Part shown: one piece after another, positions 12,506-12,960 of the stretch | Position numbering within the stretch: position 1 is the first letter of the stretch | Layout: each line of letters opens with the position of its first letter | Assembly (NCBI GenBank): GCA_934646965.1 | Contig: CAKUEZ010000058.1 | Span: forward strand, 1 to 12,960 | From: an uncultured Collinsella sp. | Lineage (GTDB): Bacteria > Actinomycetota > Coriobacteriia > Coriobacteriales > Coriobacteriaceae | Reading direction: 5' to 3' | Length of the DNA stretch: 12,960 nt | The notes under the pieces: generated by a model | What the model was told of the DNA's origin: nothing | The model's database searches: none | What the model saw: only the letters and a program-made list of their open reading frames with translations | Program-made: the position numbers and the translations under genes

Positions 12506-12960
12506 GCGCGGCCTTTGACCTGGTCCTTTTTAGGCGTGATGAGGTTGGAGACTGCCTTATACACCGCCAGCGTCAACACCGAGTTAAGCACGGTCTTGAT
12601 GAGGTTAAACGGCAAAACGGCGGGAAGCATGAGCGGGGCGATCACATCGACCGAGCCATACCAGAACCAAACGCCAATGGTCAGATTCGCAACCATAGAA
12701 AGCGCCGTAGCGGCAATGACGCCCAGCGCCAGGCCAATCACGGCGCCCTTGTAGGTGTGCATCTTCTGGTAGACGATGGCCGCGGGCAGAATATAGCCCA
12801 GTGTGGCAACCATGTTCATAAGCGCGCCGACCCAGTCACCCGTAGTGAGCGCATGGATGACAATCGCCATGGCGGCAACAGCAGTGCCGGCACCAGGGCC
12901 ATACGCAAATCCGCACACCATCGCCGGCACCAGCGACGGGTCATACGTCAAAAACGGCGC
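12502..12960 (-). CDS. ECF transporter S component, RibU-like (N-terminus beyond window)
   Basis: Membrane substrate-binding subunit. 152 residues are visible; the frame runs open off the right edge, and the TTG at 12951 is internal rather than the start. The visible part begins inside the characteristic YDPSLVPAMVCGFAYGPGAG loop/helix, which resembles the D-S-x-x-P-A-L-x-G-F-x-x-G-P pattern of RibU-type (COG3601) S components. It ends with the family-like helix LPFNLIKTVLNSVLTLAVYK and a short basic tail. At least four membrane spans are present. Family resemblance suggests riboflavin, and the two flavin-type split-barrel genes downstream agree, but S components diverge fast, so substrate stays open. 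It is the first visible gene of the operon and overlaps the ATPase gene by 4 nt. Confidence 0.85.
   Translation of the reverse strand, partial: APFLTYDPSLVPAMVCGFAYGPGAGTAVAAMAIVIHALTTGDWVGALMNMVATLGYILPAAIVYQKMHTYKGAVIGLALGVIAATALSMVANLTIGVWFWYGSVDVIAPLMLPAVLPFNLIKTVLNSVLTLAVYKAVSNLITPKKDQVKGRA

Noticed and set aside
11192..12754. 520-codon plus-strand frame over the ECF ATPase
   Set aside because: Runs opposite a protein with two complete ABC ATPase domains; rich in H/R/A as expected of a shadow frame.

Overview
The window looks like chromosomal DNA from a GC-rich, low-complexity-poor gut Actinomycetota, most likely Coriobacteriia and Collinsella-like. This is an inference from codon usage (strong G/C preference at third positions, producing long antisense shadow frames), the argCJBD gene order, the fused ECF ATPase and general resemblance of the proteins. 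No marker gene in the window fixes the genus.

Layout, left to right. (1) Positions 1-858, plus strand: the C-terminal part of a polar amino acid ABC transporter permease, closed by a strong intrinsic terminator. (2) 1070-2938, plus strand: asnB, glutamine-dependent asparagine synthase, preceded by a compact 9-bp leader hairpin. (3) 2996-3071: tRNA-Val(UAC) with its own -10 box and terminator. (4) 3072-3685: about 610 bp with no credible gene but dense structure. It holds a 97-bp direct duplication of the tRNA 3' end plus terminator, inverted copies of the T-arm, a cluster of GCGAAGC hairpins, and a 218-bp AT-richer element bounded by 33-bp terminal inverted repeats. (5) 8574 down to 3686, minus strand: the arginine biosynthesis operon argC-argJ-argB-argD, headed by two ARG-box-like operators 21 bp apart and interrupted by a terminator-like hairpin between argC and argJ. 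(6) 12960 down to 8840, minus strand: an ECF-type vitamin transporter operon. It runs from a substrate-binding S component (cut by the window edge) through a fused two-domain ATPase and the T component EcfT to two tandem paralogous flavin-binding split-barrel proteins, and ends at a 12-bp-stem terminator.

How the genes work together. ArgB, ArgC, ArgD and ArgJ carry glutamate-derived acetyl intermediates to ornithine through the acetyl-recycling route. ArgB has the N-terminal helix typical of arginine-inhibited kinases, and the ARG boxes give transcriptional control, so both layers of arginine feedback are visible. The ECF operon is translationally coupled (4-nt and 1-nt overlaps). Its S component resembles the RibU/COG3601 group, and the two downstream FMN-type split-barrel proteins make a flavin-related role the most economical reading, though substrate cannot be proven from sequence. 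Nothing in the window is a clear new enzyme system. The most unusual material is the structured intergenic block at 3054-3569.
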